Assembly: GCA_041394705.1 (NCBI GenBank)
Contig: JAWKHS010000021.1
Location: 55,506 to 119,505 of the forward strand
Length of the DNA stretch: 64,000 nucleotides
Source: Vicinamibacterales bacterium
Lineage (GTDB): Bacteria > Acidobacteriota > Vicinamibacteria > Vicinamibacterales > UBA2999
Reading direction: 5' to 3'
Under the pieces are notes generated by a model. It was given only the letters and a program-made list of their open reading frames with translations. It was not told the origin of the DNA and ran no database searches. Both the position numbers and the translations under genes were made by a program. Shown one piece after another: positions 59,871 through 64,000 of the stretch; the first letter of the stretch is position 1; each line of letters begins with the position of its first letter.

Positions 59871-60514
59871 AGGCGGCGTCCGACGCGCCGATTGATCCAA
59901 GGATGCGAACCGTGACCGACTCGCGCATGCAGCTCGTGCCCATGGTGGTCGAACAGACCAACCGCGGCGAGCGAGCCTACGACATCTTCTCGCGGCTGCT
60001 GAAGGACAACATCATCTTCATCGGCACGCCGATCGACGACGCGGTCGCGAACCTCGTGATCGCGCAGATGCTGTTCCTGGAAGCCGAGGACCCGGACAAG
60101 GACATCCTGCTCTACATCAACAGCCCCGGCGGCGTCATCACGGCGGGCCTGGCCATCTACGACACGATGCAGTACGTGCGTCCGGACGTGCAGACGCTGT
60201 GCATCGGCCAGGCGGCCTCGATCGCGGCCGTGCTGCTGGCCGCGGGCGCGAAGGGCAAGCGCGCGTCGCTGCCCAGCTCGCGCATCCTCATCCATCAGCC
60301 GTGGATGTCCGGGCTGGGGGGGCAGGCCACCGACATCGCGCTGGCGGCGAAGGAGATCCTGCGCCAGCGCGAGCGCATCAACGAGATCATGGTGGAGCAC
60401 ACGGGTCAGTCCGTGAAGCGCATCCAGGAGGACACGGAGCGCGACTACATCATGTCGCCCGACGAAGGGAAGGAGTACGGAATTATTGACGACGTGCTCC
60501 GGAAACGGGTGTAA
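59867..60514 (+). CDS. clpP: ATP-dependent Clp protease proteolytic subunit
   Basis: ClpP forms the 14-subunit barrel that degrades substrates delivered by ClpX. The catalytic residues are in place: Ser in LCIGQAASIAAVLLAAGAKG, His in SSRILIHQPWMSG, and Asp in DTERDYIMSPDEGKEYGIID. The GTG at 59867 overlaps the tig stop and gives 215 residues. Internal ATGs at 59903 and 59927 would give the more usual 195-203 and are realistic alternatives, the first also having a longer propeptide. The body begins LVPMVVEQTNRGERAYDIFS, a common ClpP opening. Confidence 0.95.
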   Translation: MKAASDAPIDPRMRTVTDSRMQLVPMVVEQTNRGERAYDIFSRLLKDNIIFIGTPIDDAVANLVIAQMLFLEAEDPDKDILLYINSPGGVITAGLAIYDTMQYVRPDVQTLCIGQAASIAAVLLAAGAKGKRASLPSSRILIHQPWMSGLGGQATDIALAAKEILRQRERINEIMVEHTGQSVKRIQEDTERDYIMSPDEGKEYGIIDDVLRKRV

Positions 60515-60561
60515 CATCGATCGAGAGGGCTCCCGGGCCGTCTCCTGCCACGAGCATCCCT

Positions 60562-61805
60562 ATGGTCAAGAAGAACGGCGAAGGTGAGATCCTGCGCTGC
60601 TCGTTCTGCAACAAAGATCAGAACGACGTCAGGAAGCTCATCGCCGGCCCCACGGTCTTCATCTGCGATGAGTGTGTCGAGGTCTGCAACGACATCATCG
60701 CGGACGACAATCGCGAGAGCCGAAGCGTCCGGTCCACGCTGCCCTCCCCGCCCGAGATCAAGAAGTTCCTCGACGAGTACGTCATCGGGCAGGAGCGCAC
60801 CAAGAAGAAGCTGGCGGTGGCGGTCTACAACCACTACAAGCGGCTGGAGATTTCCAAGCAGCCCAAGGGCCGGGCGGATGTCGAGCTGACGAAGTCGAAC
60901 ATCCTCCTCATCGGCCCCACCGGCACCGGCAAGACCCTCCTCGCCCAGACGCTCGCCAAGCTCCTCTCCGTCCCGTTCACGATCGTGGACGCCACGACGC
61001 TGACCGAGGCCGGCTACGTCGGCGAGGACGTGGAGAACATCATCCTGAAGTTGCTGCAGGCCGCCGGCGGCGACATCGAGAAGTGCCAGCAGGGCATCGT
61101 CTACATCGACGAGATCGACAAGATCGGCCGCAAGGACGAGAACCCCTCGATCACGCGCGACGTCTCCGGCGAGGGCGTCCAGCAGGCGCTGCTGAAGATC
61201 CTGGAAGGGACGGTCGCCAACGTGCCGCCCCAGGGCGGGCGCAAGCACCCGCACCAGGAGTTCTTCCAGATCGACACGACGAACATCCTCTTCATCTGCG
61301 GCGGCGCGTTCGTGGGCCTCGAGAAGGTCGTCGAGCGGCGCCTGGGCAAGAAGACGCTCGGGTTCAAGGCCGACGTGAAGTCGCGCAAGCAGCGCGACGC
61401 CGGCACGCTCCTCGAGCAGATCGAGCCGCAGGACCTCATCAAGTTCGGCCTCATCCCCGAGTTCGTCGGCCGTCTGCCCGTGCTGGGCACGCTCCACGAG
61501 CTCGACCGCCCGGCGCTGGTGCAGATCCTCACGCAGCCGCGCAACGCCATCGCCCGGCAGTACCAGAAGCTCTTCGAATACGAGAACGTCAAACTCCGCT
61601 TCACCGACGACGCGCTCGAGGCCATCGCGGACATGGCCCTCGAGCGCAAGATCGGCGCGCGCGGTCTTCGGATGATCATCGAAGACCTGATGCTCGAGCT
61701 GATGTACACGCTGCCCGGCCAGAAGAAGGGCCGCGAATACGTGGTCACCCGCGAGATGGTGCTCAACAAGAACACCGGGCTCGAGGTCATCGAGAAGGCT
61801 GGTTG

Positions 61806-61806
<1 letters not shown>
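60562..61806 (+). CDS. clpX: ATP-dependent Clp protease ATP-binding subunit ClpX
   Basis: This AAA+ unfoldase hands substrates to ClpP. The N-terminal zinc domain is intact (CSFCNKDQNDVRKLIAG and ICDECVEVC, four Cys). Walker A is LIGPTGTGKTLLAQTL, Walker B is GIVYIDEIDKI, and the ClpP-contact loop LGFKADV lies near residue 270; the sensor-2 region includes the GARGLRMIIEDLMLE helix. Length (414) is normal. Its TGA overlaps the lon start (TGATG), so coupled translation with lon is likely. Confidence 0.97.

Positions 61807-64000
<2,194 letters not shown>

Overview
The window is a very GC-rich, gene-dense bacterial chromosome segment. Several features fit an Acidobacteriota lineage, probably a soil Vicinamibacteria-like organism: a long duplicated MacB/FtsX-type orphan permease, many small secreted or lipoprotein families without names, an ACC deaminase, and a tRNA-Leu / tig / clpP / clpX / lon block. 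The taxonomic placement is inference from gene content; no rRNA gene is present.

Layout. 1-8.7 kb: truncated M19 dipeptidase, O-antigen-ligase-like protein, ABM protein, HupE/UreJ permease with a His-rich lipoprotein, then four consecutive genes (two GNATs, DinB, CocE/NonD hydrolase) that are all frame-broken. 8.7-18.9 kb: ACC deaminase, membrane proteins, alpha/beta hydrolase, VOC protein, a squalene-cyclase-like toroid protein, an Asp-box propeller protein and small exported proteins. 19.0-20.8 kb: an integron-integrase-free cassette cluster (CALIN) with two convincing attC sites and a third weaker one, carrying an ADP-ribosylglycohydrolase and a membrane protein. 21.0-25.0 kb: a MacB-like ABC operon interrupted by a 197-bp inverted-repeat element. 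25.0-38.8 kb: divergent exported peptidase-like lipoproteins, PAP2, panE, cupin, ferritin, mltB-like transglycosylase, and a hydantoinase / DapA-like / SDR cluster; many genes between 28.8 and 35.2 kb are again frame-broken. 38.9-46.7 kb: an intact czcCBA-type heavy-metal RND operon with its two-component regulators. 46.7-56.1 kb: exported proteins, the ADOP-type permease, and a tandem pair of NodU-type carbamoyltransferases (one apparently inactive) coupled to an SDR. 56.1-64.0 kb: an ECF sigma / anti-sigma pair expressed from what looks like a symmetrical divergent ECF promoter, a Dam-like methylase, tRNA-Leu(UAG), and the tig-clpP-clpX-lon proteostasis operon, with lon running off the end.

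Functional themes are envelope processes (O-antigen ligase, transglycosylase, ABC permeases, metal efflux), protein quality control, and exported hydrolases. The most notable features are the CALIN, the mirrored ECF promoter, a heptameric NCCCGRG repeat recurring upstream of five genes, the unequal carbamoyltransferase pair, and an M20-family lipoprotein that has lost metal ligands. The frame breaks cluster in two tracts. They mostly preserve motifs on both sides, so assembly or base-calling error is at least as likely as real decay.
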